Positions 36,359 through 45,572 of a stretch of DNA of 64,000 bases are shown one piece after another; the stretch's first letter is position 1, and each line of letters starts with the position of its first letter. The notes under the pieces are model-generated. The model ran no database searches. It was not told the DNA's origin and was given only the letters and a program-made list of their open reading frames with translations. The stretch is taken from the NCBI RefSeq assembly GCF_002210105.1, contig NZ_AQQU01000001.1, forward strand, positions 1,524,501 through 1,588,500, given 5' to 3'. A program made the position numbers and the translations under genes. This stretch comes from Oceanicola sp. 22II-s10i. GTDB lineage: Bacteria; Pseudomonadota; Alphaproteobacteria; Rhodobacterales; Rhodobacteraceae.

Positions 36359-37231
36359 CTATGCCCGGCGGCGCGCCCGTTCGCGCCACAGGGTAAACAG
36401 CCCCGCCGCCACGATGATCCCCGCGCCGAGCGCCACGTTCGGGCGGATCGTCTCGCCAAAGACCATCAGCCCGATGGTCGCCGCGAAGGGCAGCTGAAGG
36501 TAGGCGAAGGGCTGGACCGAGGACGCCTCGGCCACCTCGTAGCATCGGATCAGCAGGTAATGCCCGAGCGCCCCGGTCAGGCAGAGCGTGCCCATCCAAA
36601 GCCAGTCGGTGCCGTGCATCGGTTCCCAGAACCACATCCCGACCGCCGTCATCAGGACGGACCCCACGGTGCCGGTCCAGAAGAACGAGGTGGCCGAACT
36701 GTCCTTGCGCGCGGCATAGCGCGTCAGCAGGCCGTAGAGCGCGAAGAGCAGGGCGGCGACCAGCGGCACGATGGCGGCAGGCTGGAACACGCTCATCCCC
36801 GGTTGAAGGATGATGAGCACTCCGACAAAGCCGACACCGATGGCCGTCCAGCGCCGCCAGCCGACCTTTTCGCCCAGAACGGGGCCGGACAGGGCGGCGA
36901 TCAGCAGCGGGTAACAGGTGAAGACCGCGTGGCTCTCGACCAGCCCGAGCAGGGTGAAGGCGGCGACCATCACGCAGATCTCGGTCACCAGCAGCGCGCC
37001 GCGCAGGGTCTGGACGATCCATTGCGAGGTGGCGGCGGCGGCGCGGATGCCGCCCGCCTTGCGGCCCGCGATGGTGATGACGAAGGCGGCGAAGAACCAG
37101 TAGCGGATCATCACCACCATGTAGACGTTGTATTCGCTGGCGAGGTGGCGCGAGATCCCGTCCTGCACGGCAAAGACGAAGGTCGTGGCGATCATCAGCA
37201 GGATGCCGAGGCGGGTGTTCTGTTCGGTCAT
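36359..37231 (-). CDS. DMT superfamily (EamA) transporter
   Basis: 290 residues with ten hydrophobic segments in two repeated EamA halves, of the drug/metabolite exporter type. Substrate unknown. The start overlaps the mnmD stop by four bases (ATGA), so it is translationally coupled to a tRNA modification gene with no obvious functional link. It converges with the cyclase gene. Confidence 0.9.
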   Translation of the reverse strand: MTEQNTRLGILLMIATTFVFAVQDGISRHLASEYNVYMVVMIRYWFFAAFVITIAGRKAGGIRAAAATSQWIVQTLRGALLVTEICVMVAAFTLLGLVESHAVFTCYPLLIAALSGPVLGEKVGWRRWTAIGVGFVGVLIILQPGMSVFQPAAIVPLVAALLFALYGLLTRYAARKDSSATSFFWTGTVGSVLMTAVGMWFWEPMHGTDWLWMGTLCLTGALGHYLLIRCYEVAEASSVQPFAYLQLPFAATIGLMVFGETIRPNVALGAGIIVAAGLFTLWRERARRRA

Positions 37232-37905
37232 GGACGTGTGGCCCGGGTCATGTGTCGCTTGCGCCCGTATCCCGGAACGCGGGCGACTTCAAACCCCGCC
37301 GCCGCAAGGCCGCGCCTGACGAAACCGGCGGCGGTATAAGTCGCCGCCGTGCCGCCGGGAGCGGTGTGGGCATGGACCTGCGCCATCAGCTCCTCGCCCC
37401 ACAATTCAGGGTTCTTGGCGGGCGAGAAGCCGTCGAGATACCAAGCCTCCGCCGCGCCGTCCCATCCGGGCAGGGTCGCGCGCGCATCGCCGGGCATGAT
37501 CCTCAGCTCCGCACCGGGCAGGTTGACGGGGGTGCCGGTCGCGGCGTCTTGCCAGAGCGCGACCAGTTCCGCCGCCTCGGCCGCCAGCGCCGGGAAGGCA
37601 GCGAGGGCGCGGGCCATTTCGGCCGGGCTCATGGGGAAGGCTTCGAAGGCGGTGTAGCGGAATGCGCCCGGCAGGCCGGTCCCGCGCCATGCGGCGAGGG
37701 TGGCGAGGAAGTTCAGCCCGGTGCCGAAGCCCAGTTCGGCGATGTGGAAGCGGTCCGTCATCCGCCCCGGCAGGTCGTTGCCGGACAGGAAGACGTGCCG
37801 CGTCTCGGCCAGCCCGTTTTCGAGACTGAAATAGGGATCGTCGAACCGGGTGGATACGGGCACCTCGCCGTCGCGCCACGTCAGTTCGGCCCGCTGGTCC
37901 ATCAT
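37228..37905 (-). CDS. mnmD: tRNA 5-methylaminomethyl-2-thiouridine methyltransferase half of MnmC
   Basis: The start was placed at the ATG at 37905 (an adjacent ATG lies at 37902), giving 225 residues. It has the MnmD pattern: 'LTWRDGEVPVSTRFDDPYFS' at the N-terminus, SAM loop 'ELGFGTGLNFL', and 'WYLDGFSPAKNPELW'. In MnmC this domain methylates nm5(s2)U34 of tRNA to mnm5(s2)U. Here it stands alone; the FAD half lies divergently at 37967-39028. Confidence 0.92.
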   Translation of the reverse strand: MMDQRAELTWRDGEVPVSTRFDDPYFSLENGLAETRHVFLSGNDLPGRMTDRFHIAELGFGTGLNFLATLAAWRGTGLPGAFRYTAFEAFPMSPAEMARALAAFPALAAEAAELVALWQDAATGTPVNLPGAELRIMPGDARATLPGWDGAAEAWYLDGFSPAKNPELWGEELMAQVHAHTAPGGTAATYTAAGFVRRGLAAAGFEVARVPGYGRKRHMTRATRP

Positions 37906-37966
37906 GTCTGGATGCCTTAGGAGAGGGTCCGAGGCCGGACAATGGCCGCAGCGCGGGGGAATGGCA

Positions 37967-39028
37967 ATGGGGGCAGCGACGCCCGACGTGACGATCCGGG
38001 GGGCGGGCATTTTCGGCCTTTCCATCGCATGGGCCTGCCTGTCGCGCGGGGCACGCGTGCGGGTCATCGACCCCGGCGGGCCGGGGGCGGGCAGTTCGGG
38101 CGGGATCGTCGGCGCGCTGGCGCCGCATGTGCCGGAAAACTGGAACGACAAGAAGGCGTTCCAGCTGGACAGCCTGCTGATGGCCGGGGCGTTCTGGGCC
38201 GGGGTCGCCGCCGCATCGGGGCGCGCTCCGGGCTACCTGCGGTCCGGACGGCTGCAGCCGCTGGCCGACGACCGGGCGGTCGCGCTGGCGCGGGAACGGG
38301 CCGGCGGGGCCGCTGCGCTCTGGCAGGGCCGGGCGATCTGGGAGGTGGTGTCAGCCGAAGCGGCCGGTGACTGGCGGCCGGAGAGCCCGACCGGGCTCTA
38401 CATCCGCGACACCCTGACCGCGCGCCTGCATCCGCGCATGGCCGGTGCCGCGCTGGTCGCGGCGATCCGCGCGGGCGGTGGCGAAGTGCTGGCCGAGGGC
38501 GCGGAGGCAGGGGCCGTTGTCCATGCCACCGGCGCGCCGGGGCTCGATGACCTGAGCCGCGCCTTCGGCAAGCGGATCGGCACCGGGGTCAAGGGGCAGT
38601 CGGCGCTGTTCGCACTGGACCGGCGGGATGCGCCGCAGCTCTTCACCGAGGCGCTGCACGTGGTTCCGCATGCCGACGGCACGGTCGCGATCGGCTCGAC
38701 CTCGGAGCGGGATTTCGATGCCGGGCACACGACGGACGCCCAGCTGGACGTGCTGATCGCCAAGGCCCGCACGCTGGTGCCCGTGCTGACCGACGCGCCG
38801 GTGGTCGAACGATGGGCGGGCGTCCGCCCCCGCGCGCAAAGCCGCGCGCCGCTGCTCGGGCCATGGCCGGGCCGGGAGGGGCACTACATCGCCAACGGCG
38901 GGTTCAAGATCGGCTTCGGCATGGCGCCTCGGGTGGCGCAGGTCATGGCGGACCTGATCCTCGACGGGCGGGATGCGATCCCGCCGGGCTTTCACACGGC
39001 GACACAGCTGCCCGCCCCGCCGCAATGA
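37967..39028 (+). CDS. FAD-dependent oxidoreductase, probable MnmC FAD half
   Basis: 353 residues from the ATG at 37967 (seven bases after GGGG; an ATG at 37961 sits too close to it). It has a Rossmann FAD motif 'IRGAGIFGLSIAWACLSRGARV' type start, DadA-fold body, and 'RPRAQSRAPLLGP' plus 'ANGGFKIGFGMAP' near the C-terminus, typical of MnmC(o)-like and D-amino acid dehydrogenase-like proteins. MnmC(o) removes the carboxymethyl group from cmnm5U. Adjacent, divergent placement beside mnmD argues for that role; a general amino-acid oxidase is the alternative. Confidence 0.8.
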   Translation: MGAATPDVTIRGAGIFGLSIAWACLSRGARVRVIDPGGPGAGSSGGIVGALAPHVPENWNDKKAFQLDSLLMAGAFWAGVAAASGRAPGYLRSGRLQPLADDRAVALARERAGGAAALWQGRAIWEVVSAEAAGDWRPESPTGLYIRDTLTARLHPRMAGAALVAAIRAGGGEVLAEGAEAGAVVHATGAPGLDDLSRAFGKRIGTGVKGQSALFALDRRDAPQLFTEALHVVPHADGTVAIGSTSERDFDAGHTTDAQLDVLIAKARTLVPVLTDAPVVERWAGVRPRAQSRAPLLGPWPGREGHYIANGGFKIGFGMAPRVAQVMADLILDGRDAIPPGFHTATQLPAPPQ

Positions 39029-39057
39029 AAAACGCGGCGCCCCCTGGGGACGCCGCG
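39029..39057 (-). terminator. Rho-independent terminator of rplY
   Basis: On the minus strand the stem CGCGGCG/CGCCGCG is followed directly by TTTTT, 27 bases after the rplY stop. It also sits right after the stop of the convergent FAD oxidoreductase gene and may serve both. Confidence 0.8.
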
Positions 39058-39083
39058 CCATTGTTCCGCGAAGCGGGCCGGGA

Positions 39084-39722
39084 TCACTCCTCGGCGGCTG
39101 CTTCTTCTTCGCCTTCGGCGTCGTCTTCTTCATCCGCGCCCGAGGACCGCAGGCCCGACGGAGCCGAGAGGTTCGCGATCACGAAGTCACGGTCGATGGT
39201 GGGCTTGCTGCCGGCCGGCAGCGTGAGCTGCGAGATCGTCAGCGTGTCGCCGATGTTCATGCCCGAGATATCGGCCACGATCTGCTCGGGGATGTCGCCG
39301 GCGGTCACGACCAGTTCCACCTCGGGACGCACGACGGTCAGAACGCCGCCCTTGCGCAGGCCGGGGCACTTGTCGTGGCCTTCGAATTCGACGTGGATGA
39401 ACAGGTTCACCTTGGACGTGCGACGCAGACGCATGAAGTCGACGTGGGTCGGCAGGTCCTTGACCACATCGCGCTGAACGTCGCGGCAGATGACGCGGAC
39501 GTCGTCGTGGCCTTCAACCTTGAGGTTGAACAGGGTCGACTTGAAGCGACCGGCCTTCAGGCTCTTCAGCAGCGCGTTGAAGTTCAGGTTGATCGGCAGC
39601 GGATCGGCGTCGCCGCCGAAAACGATCCCAGGAACCAGCCCGTCGCGACGGGCCTGACGAGCGGCGCCCTTGCCTGTCCCCGTGCGAGCCTGGGCGTGAA
39701 GATCAGGAATTTCTCCAGCCAT
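39084..39722 (-). CDS. rplY: 50S ribosomal protein L25/general stress protein Ctc
   Basis: The ATG at 39722 follows a near-perfect ribosome site AAGGAGATATACC, which decides this start against a longer frame. The 212-residue protein has the 5S rRNA-binding L25 domain ('[26 protein letters not shown]') and the C-terminal TL5 beta domain, ending in a strongly acidic tail ('[16 protein letters not shown]'), as in alphaproteobacterial L25. Confidence 0.96.
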   Translation of the reverse strand: MAGEIPDLHAQARTGTGKGAARQARRDGLVPGIVFGGDADPLPINLNFNALLKSLKAGRFKSTLFNLKVEGHDDVRVICRDVQRDVVKDLPTHVDFMRLRRTSKVNLFIHVEFEGHDKCPGLRKGGVLTVVRPEVELVVTAGDIPEQIVADISGMNIGDTLTISQLTLPAGSKPTIDRDFVIANLSAPSGLRSSGADEEDDAEGEEEAAAEE

Positions 39723-39844
39723 GGTATATCTCCTTAGTGGCTGCGGACATCCTCCAAGGCTGTATGTCCGCGTGAAGCCGCGCCTATAGACGCATATCCC
39801 GGCGGTGGAAAGGGGGAATCTGGCGGCGGGTGTCACGCCAGCGG

Positions 39845-40477
39845 TCAGGCCGCGCCGGTCACCGGCGTATGCAGATGGCCACCCGCGATCATCATCGCCT
39901 CATAGAGCGCCCATTCCTCCGGCCGGGCCGCGATCAGCGCCTCCTCCATCTCCTGCGACAGGGGGGCCGGCACATCGGGCGAGACGTTGCGCCGCTTGGG
40001 TTCGATCTTTTCGCCCAGGCGGTCCTTCAGGAATGCCATGAGCAGGTCCGGCCGTTCATAGGCGAAAAGGTGGTCCACCCCGAGCCGACCGGCATGGGAC
40101 AGGAACGTGCGCTGGTCGCCGATACGCGCATGTTCGGGCGGGGCGTCCGAGATCACATCCGCCACGAACTGGTCGAAGGTGAGCCCGGTCAGATCACGGG
40201 GGCCGCCGCGCACCTTGGGCCGCATGCGGTAGCGATACCAGCTGCGCAGGTGCTCGATCGGATTGCGCATCACTGCGACCCGTTCCGGGTCGTAGCCATG
40301 CGCCTCCTTCAGCCATGGTGCGAAATGGACCTCGTACTTGCGCATCGACATGTGCTTGAGCGAGGTGTCCTGCGACAGCACGATCTGCGCGTGGTTCCTG
40401 AGCGCGAGGTGATAGGCGGTCGAACCCGTCTTGGGCACCGCGAAGAGCGTGAAATTCGCACGGGTGAAAACCAGCAT
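39845..40477 (-). CDS. Sulfotransferase family protein
   Basis: 210 residues. The PAPS 5'-phosphosulfate loop is '[10 protein letters not shown]' (14-23) and the 3'-phosphate-binding segment is '[19 protein letters not shown]', the pair that defines this family. It may sulfate a carbohydrate or lipid headgroup; the acceptor is unknown. It stands between rplY and the CHAT protease gene, both on the same strand, with gaps too long to prove an operon. Confidence 0.85.
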   Translation of the reverse strand: MLVFTRANFTLFAVPKTGSTAYHLALRNHAQIVLSQDTSLKHMSMRKYEVHFAPWLKEAHGYDPERVAVMRNPIEHLRSWYRYRMRPKVRGGPRDLTGLTFDQFVADVISDAPPEHARIGDQRTFLSHAGRLGVDHLFAYERPDLLMAFLKDRLGEKIEPKRRNVSPDVPAPLSQEMEEALIAARPEEWALYEAMMIAGGHLHTPVTGAA

Positions 40478-40546
40478 CGCGGACCTGCCTCGGAATTTTC
40501 CGGCAGACTGCCCGCGCCCGTGCCGCTTGTCAAAGGCAGGTGCCGG

Positions 40547-41896
40547 CTAACGGCCAGACGGATCGGCACTGATGTTTCCCATCACCATGAACCCGGCCCA
40601 GAGCGCCGGATCCTCAGGGTGAAGGTCCCGCATCTCGATCATCGCCTCGCGCAGCGCGCGGGTGGGGCGGGTGTCGGTGCGCGTGGCGAACCGGGTCATC
40701 AGGTCAGCCGTCGCGCGGTCGTCCACGTTCCACAGCGACATCACGACCGCCCCGGCGCCCGCGATGGCAAAGGCCCGCGCCAGTCCCATCGTCCCGGCCG
40801 CATGGGCCGTGCCGAGCCCGGTCTGGCAGGCCGACAGGACCACCAGCGCGGGCAGAGCCATCCGCGTGTCTTGCACGGCACGGGCCGTCAGGCGACCGTC
40901 GGCGAGGGCGAGGAAACTGCCCATCAGGAAGTCGTAGTCCTGGGCAGGGTTCTCAGCGCTGTCCGTGGCCTCCTGCGCGGCGGCGGCGATGCCGTGAGTG
41001 GCGATATAGATCAGGTCCGCGCCCGCCTCCATCGCCCGCGTCACCGCCCCGCCTGTGGCCTCCGTCCCGGTCAGAGCCTCGGTGCCGAGCGCCTCGGCCA
41101 CCGCCCGCGCCTCGCGTCCGGCGCCGGGCAGGGGAGGGTAGATCCACTCGGGGTCCGCGGGCATATCGGGATCGCCGAGGATCACGGGCCTCTCCCATGA
41201 CCCCTCGTAGGCCAGCGGCGGCATCACGCCGCGCACGTTCCGTGTCCCCCCGGCCTGACGCTCGTGCAGCTCCGCGATGGACGGCAGGAGTGTCACCGGG
41301 GCCGCGTCCAGCAACATGGCCCCGCCGAACGGCAACAGCGGGAAGGGCACGACGCCGATCTCGCCCGTCGGCAGGATCAGCACCTCGTCGGCGGTGCGGA
41401 TCGCATCGTGCATCGCAACAGGCAGCAGCGCGGCGGAGAGGGCCGCGAGCGGATCGCCCTCCGGGTTCGCCGCGCCCGTGGACAGATCACCACGCAGGGG
41501 CCGGGCCGCGCGGGTCGCCTGCCGGGCCTCCACGTTCAGCGCTGCACGCATGCCGCCGATCAGGCCGGACAGGTCCGTTGCCGTCAGCCCGGTGTCTGCG
41601 CCGATCACCCGGTCCGCGTCGGTCAGCGCGGTCACGCAGATCGTCGCGCTGTCCTCGGGCTGGCCATAGATCAGCACCAGTTCGGAATGCGCGGTCAGGT
41701 CCAGCGTCGCGCCGATCTCGGTGGGGTCGGTTGCGATCAGGGCGAAGGGGTCGCTCACGCCGCGCGTTGTCGCCATGTCGGTCCGCATGACCCGGTGCCA
41801 GTCCTGAACGATCCGCAGCGCATCGGGTCCGTCGGGGCAGGCGGCGTGGACGGGCGACGCCAGCAGGAGAAGCGCGGCGGCAAGGCGGAATAGCAT
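40547..41896 (-). CDS. Secreted CHAT-domain protease
   Basis: 449 residues with a signal peptide (1-18, PVHA). The C-terminal half (about 235-449) is a CHAT domain, a caspase-like clan CD protease: catalytic H301 in 'IYIATHG' and C357 in 'VLSACQTG', then 'GLARAFAIAGAGAVVMSLWNV'. Unlike many CHAT proteins it has few or no recognisable TPRs before the protease domain. Export makes an extracytoplasmic function likely. It is the third caspase-like secreted protease in the window and lies 26 kb from the other two. Confidence 0.9.
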   Translation of the reverse strand: MLFRLAAALLLLASPVHAACPDGPDALRIVQDWHRVMRTDMATTRGVSDPFALIATDPTEIGATLDLTAHSELVLIYGQPEDSATICVTALTDADRVIGADTGLTATDLSGLIGGMRAALNVEARQATRAARPLRGDLSTGAANPEGDPLAALSAALLPVAMHDAIRTADEVLILPTGEIGVVPFPLLPFGGAMLLDAAPVTLLPSIAELHERQAGGTRNVRGVMPPLAYEGSWERPVILGDPDMPADPEWIYPPLPGAGREARAVAEALGTEALTGTEATGGAVTRAMEAGADLIYIATHGIAAAAQEATDSAENPAQDYDFLMGSFLALADGRLTARAVQDTRMALPALVVLSACQTGLGTAHAAGTMGLARAFAIAGAGAVVMSLWNVDDRATADLMTRFATRTDTRPTRALREAMIEMRDLHPEDPALWAGFMVMGNISADPSGR

Positions 41897-41960
41897 GGGC
41901 GGACCTCCGGTTCCGGGGTCCCCTGCCGCATGTCCCGCCCTGCGCCGGTCTGGGCCGGCC

Positions 41961-43124
41961 TCAGGCCCAGTTGCCGGAAAAGCCTTCGGGGATCAAGAGG
42001 ATGTCCCGGTCGACATCCTTGATGTCCCGCTTGCCGCAGAGCGCCATGGTGATGTCCATCTCCTTGCGGATCACCTCCAGCGCGGTCATCACGCCCTCTT
42101 CGCCCATGGCGCCGAGGCCATAGATATAGGACCGCCCGATATAGGTCCCCTTGGCCCCCATGGCGATCGCCTTGAGCACGTCCTGACCCGATCGGATGCC
42201 GCTGTCCAGATGCACCTCGACCCGGTCGCCGACCGCCTGCAGGATCGGGTCCAGCATCCGGATCGAGCTGAGCGCGCCGTCCAGCTGCCGCCCGCCGTGG
42301 TTCGAGACGATGATCGCGTCGGCCCCCACTTCGGCGGCCTTCACCGCGTCCTCGGCATCGAGGATCCCCTTCAGGATCACCTTGCCGCCCCACATCTCCT
42401 TGATCTCGGCGATCTTGCCCCAGTCGAGGCGCGGATCGAACTGTTCCGCCGTCCACGACCCGAGCTGCGATGTGTCGTCGACCCCGGTCACATGGCCCAC
42501 GATATTGCCGAACTGCCGCCGCTTGGTTCCCAGCATCCCCAGACCCCAGGACCACTTGGTCATCAGGTCGGCGATGGTGGCAGGCGTCAGTTTCGGCGGG
42601 GCGGACAGGCCGTTCTTCAGGTCCTTGTGCCGCTGGCCGAGGATCTGCAGGTCCAGCGTGATGACAAGGGCCTCGCAGTTCGCGTCCTTCGCCCGCTGGA
42701 TAAGGCGACGCAGGTAGTCCTGGTCGCGCATGGTGTAGAGCTGGAACCAGAACGGCTTCTTCGTATGCTCGGCCACGTCCTCGATCGAACAGATCGACAT
42801 GGTCGACAGGGTGAAGGGCACGCCGAAACGCTCCGCCGCGCGCGCCGCCTTGATCTCGCCGTCCGCCCTCTGCATCCCCGTCAGCCCCACGGGCGCCAGC
42901 GCCACCGGCATCGACACCGGCACACCGATCATCTCGGAGGCGAGCGAGCGGTCCTCCATGTTCACCGCGACCCGCTGCCGCAGCCGGATCTCGTTGAAAT
43001 CCGAGGTGTTCTCGCGGAACGTCTGCTCGGTCCACGACCCGCTCTCGGCATAGTCGAAGAACATCTTGGGCGTCCGCTGCTTGTGCAGGCGTTTCAGGTC
43101 GTCGATGCAGGTGATGACGGGCAT
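41961..43124 (-). CDS. FMN-dependent alpha-hydroxy-acid oxidase/L-lactate dehydrogenase-like
   Basis: The ATG at 43124 follows GGAG by eight bases; the longer frame upstream lacks a site. The 387-residue TIM-barrel protein has FMN and substrate residues of the lactate/glycolate oxidase family: 'ALAPVGLTGM' (76-84), 'WFQLYTMRD', and the catalytic H276 in 'VSNHGGRQLDG'. It oxidises an L-2-hydroxy acid to the 2-oxo acid, feeding electrons to quinone or oxygen. It diverges from the ZIP gene. Confidence 0.92.
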   Translation of the reverse strand: MPVITCIDDLKRLHKQRTPKMFFDYAESGSWTEQTFRENTSDFNEIRLRQRVAVNMEDRSLASEMIGVPVSMPVALAPVGLTGMQRADGEIKAARAAERFGVPFTLSTMSICSIEDVAEHTKKPFWFQLYTMRDQDYLRRLIQRAKDANCEALVITLDLQILGQRHKDLKNGLSAPPKLTPATIADLMTKWSWGLGMLGTKRRQFGNIVGHVTGVDDTSQLGSWTAEQFDPRLDWGKIAEIKEMWGGKVILKGILDAEDAVKAAEVGADAIIVSNHGGRQLDGALSSIRMLDPILQAVGDRVEVHLDSGIRSGQDVLKAIAMGAKGTYIGRSYIYGLGAMGEEGVMTALEVIRKEMDITMALCGKRDIKDVDRDILLIPEGFSGNWA

Positions 43125-43209
43125 TTCCGGGCTCCGGCTGGACAGGTCGCGCGGATCCGTCTTACTGCGGCGGGCCACGTGGCGCAATCTTGGGCGGCGG
43201 AGACAGGCG

Positions 43210-43986
43210 ATGCACAATCTCTGGTGGGCGATACTCGGCGGCTTCGTCGCCGCGGGCGCGACGACGCTGGGCGCGGTGCCCACGCTGATCGGTCGCGGCA
43301 TGTCCACCCGAACCGCCGACCTGCTCCTCGGCTTCGCCGCCGGGGTGATGCTGTCGGCCGCCTATTTCTCGCTGATCCTGCCGGGGATCGAGGTGGCCGA
43401 GGCGCAGTACGGCTCCATCACCCTCGCGGCCCTCGTCGCCGGGGCGGGCATCGCCATGGGGTCCGGTTTCGTCGCCTGGCTGAACCACGCGATCCCGCAC
43501 GAACACTTCCGTTCCGGGCGCGAGGGCGGCGGCGTCGATTCCGCGACCTTCGCCCGCATCTGGCTCTTCGTCCTAGCGATCGCCATCCACAACTTCCCGG
43601 AAGGCCTGTCGATCGGCGTGGCCTTCGGCGTCGACCGCGCCAACGGCATGTCGGTGATGACCGGCATCTCTCTGCAGGACATCCCCGAGGGCCTTGCCGT
43701 CGCGGTCGCCCTGATCGGCCTCGGCTATTCGAAATGGAAGGCGCTCGGCGTCACGGCGCTCACCGGCCTCGTCGAGCCTGTCGGCGCCTTGATCGGCGCC
43801 GCCGCCGTCTCTGTCTCCTCACAGCTGCTGGCCTGGGGCCTGACCTTCGCCGCGGGCGCGATGCTTTACATCATCAGCCACGAGATCATCCCCGAAACAC
43901 ACCGCCGCGGCCACCAGAACCGCGCCACCGCCGGCCTGATCTTCGGCCTCATCCTGATGATGGTGCTCGACGTCACCCTGGGGTGA
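43210..43986 (+). CDS. ZIP family metal transporter
   Basis: 258 residues with eight hydrophobic helices. The paired metal-site motifs of ZIP proteins are present in helices 4 and 5: 'HNFPEGLSIGVAFG' and 'ISLQDIPEGLAV'. A His-containing loop lies before helix 4 ('NHAIPHEHF'). It imports or exports zinc or another divalent metal. GGAG precedes the ATG by seven bases. Confidence 0.92.
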   Translation: MHNLWWAILGGFVAAGATTLGAVPTLIGRGMSTRTADLLLGFAAGVMLSAAYFSLILPGIEVAEAQYGSITLAALVAGAGIAMGSGFVAWLNHAIPHEHFRSGREGGGVDSATFARIWLFVLAIAIHNFPEGLSIGVAFGVDRANGMSVMTGISLQDIPEGLAVAVALIGLGYSKWKALGVTALTGLVEPVGALIGAAAVSVSSQLLAWGLTFAAGAMLYIISHEIIPETHRRGHQNRATAGLIFGLILMMVLDVTLG

Positions 43987-44045
43987 TTGCCAACGACGAA
44001 GCCGGCTCAGTCGCTCCGCGCTCGAACCAGTGCGCGGGTCCCCTG

Positions 44046-44093
44046 CTTCTTCTGGTTCCAAATACTTCGGGGGTCCGGGGGCAGAGCCCCCGG
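44046..44093 (+). repeat. Intergenic hairpin repeat, copy 3
   Basis: Starts CTTCTTCTGGTTCCAAATACTTC, followed by a hairpin CCGGGGGC-AGA-GCCCCCGG. It lies between the convergent ZIP and trpA genes and matches the design of the copies at 28781 and 29841, so it likely functions as a bidirectional terminator. Confidence 0.6.
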
Positions 44094-44116
44094 CGGGTCG
44101 CCGCCAGGCGAAATCC

Positions 44117-44908
44117 TCAGGCCCGGTGCGCGCCGTCTGCCAGCGACTTCACGAAGGCCAGCACCTCGGACACCGGCTTGCCCGTCGCCGCCTCGGCCAC
44201 GATAGCGGAGCCCACGACACAGCCGTCCGCGACGCTGGCGATCCCCTGCGCCGCATCGGGCGTCTTGATGCCGAAGCCGACGATCACCGGCAGATCGGTC
44301 TGCGACTTGATCCGCGCCACCTCGGGCGCCACGTCGCCCGCCTGCGCCTCGGCCGAACCGGTGATGCCGGTGATCGAGACGTAATAGACGAAACCCGACG
44401 TATTCTGCAGCACCTTGGGCAGCCGCTTGTCGTCGGTCGTGGGCGTCGCCAGCCGGATGAAGTTCAGCCCGGCCGCCTGCGCGGGGATGCACAGCTCGTC
44501 ATCCTCCTCGGGCGGCAGGTCGACCACGATCAGCCCGTCCACGCCGACGGCCTTGGCATCGTCGAGGAACGCCTCGACGCCGCGGTTGTAGATCGGGTTG
44601 TAGTAGCCCATCAGGACGATCGGCGTCGTCGTATCCTCCTCGCGGAAGGCGCGGACCATCGCCAGCGTCTTTTCCAGCGTCATCCCGGCTTCCAGCGCGC
44701 GCTGTCCGGCAAGCTGGATCGTCGGGCCGTCCGCCATCGGGTCGGTGAAGGGCACGCCCAGCTCGATCACGTCGACCCCCGCCGCGGGCAGGCCGCGCAG
44801 GATCTCCATCGACCGCGCCTCGTCCGGGTCGCCGGCCATCATGTAGGCGACGAAGCCCTTGCGGCCTTCGGCCTTCAGGCTGGCGAACGTGTCGTCGATA
44901 CGGGTCAT
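44117..44908 (-). CDS. trpA: Tryptophan synthase alpha subunit
   Basis: 263 residues. The catalytic residues are at the canonical positions: E49 in 'VIELGVPF' and D60 in 'DPMADGP'. The phosphate-binding C-terminal segments ('[12 protein letters not shown]', 'VVGSAIV') are intact. It cleaves indole-3-glycerol phosphate and passes indole to TrpB. trpB is not adjacent in this window. Confidence 0.97.
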   Translation of the reverse strand: MTRIDDTFASLKAEGRKGFVAYMMAGDPDEARSMEILRGLPAAGVDVIELGVPFTDPMADGPTIQLAGQRALEAGMTLEKTLAMVRAFREEDTTTPIVLMGYYNPIYNRGVEAFLDDAKAVGVDGLIVVDLPPEEDDELCIPAQAAGLNFIRLATPTTDDKRLPKVLQNTSGFVYYVSITGITGSAEAQAGDVAPEVARIKSQTDLPVIVGFGIKTPDAAQGIASVADGCVVGSAIVAEAATGKPVSEVLAFVKSLADGAHRA

Positions 44909-44996
44909 CTGCCCCTCCGCTTCAGGTCCGGAGCGGAGTGCCGCATCGCGCGCGAAAGATCAAGCCGCAGGCGGCGCTCCGCCATGCGGCGGGGCG

Positions 44997-45416
44997 TCAG
45001 AATTCGTCCGGCCCCTCGACCATCACCATCCAGCGGATGCCGAACCGGTCCGACAGCGCCGCGAACCCGGGGCTGAAGAAGGTGGGCTCCAGCGCCTGCC
45101 GGACCTCGCCGCCCTCGGCCAGCCCGTCGAAGACCCGCTGCGCCTCTTCCAGCGTCGGCAGGGTGACCGAGACGTTGCATCCCGCCATCGCCGGGCTGTT
45201 GCCCTCGAAATCGTCGCTGGCATAGATCCAGCCCTCTCCGATCTTCAGGGCGGAATGCATCACTGCGTCGTCCGGCACGCCCGGCATCTGTGCCTTCACG
45301 TCCGGCGGCATCATGCTGGCGGGCATGATGTCGGGTTCAGCCCCGAAGATGGTGCCGTAGGTTTTCATGGCCTCGGCGCAGGAGCCGTTGAAGAAGAGAT
45401 AAACGATGGGCTGCAT
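44997..45416 (-). CDS. PhnB-like VOC family protein
   Basis: 139 residues from the ATG at 45416, which follows GGGAG by six bases. It shows the PhnB/3-demethylubiquinone methyltransferase-like pattern of the glyoxalase superfamily: 'PIVYLFFNGSCAEAMKTYGTIFGAE', 'ALKIGEGWIYASDD' and 'FFSPGFAALSDRFGIRWMV'. No function beyond the fold can be given. Confidence 0.88.
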   Translation of the reverse strand: MQPIVYLFFNGSCAEAMKTYGTIFGAEPDIMPASMMPPDVKAQMPGVPDDAVMHSALKIGEGWIYASDDFEGNSPAMAGCNVSVTLPTLEEAQRVFDGLAEGGEVRQALEPTFFSPGFAALSDRFGIRWMVMVEGPDEF

Positions 45417-45572
45417 GGCGACTCCCTGTCTGCCGGATGTTGCGTTGGTATCAACTTTGATGGCGGCGCGGCGCAGGGTCAACCCTGCGGACCCGCCTCG
45501 GGGCTTGACCCTGCCGGTGGCGGCACCCTACATGCCCGCGCAACGTGACACTGGCGCGAAAGGGCGGCTGGC

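Noticed and set aside
41895-44384. 829-codon plus-strand open frame apparently linking several genes
   Set aside because: It is antisense to the FMN oxidase and out of frame with the ZIP gene, with no recognisable domain.
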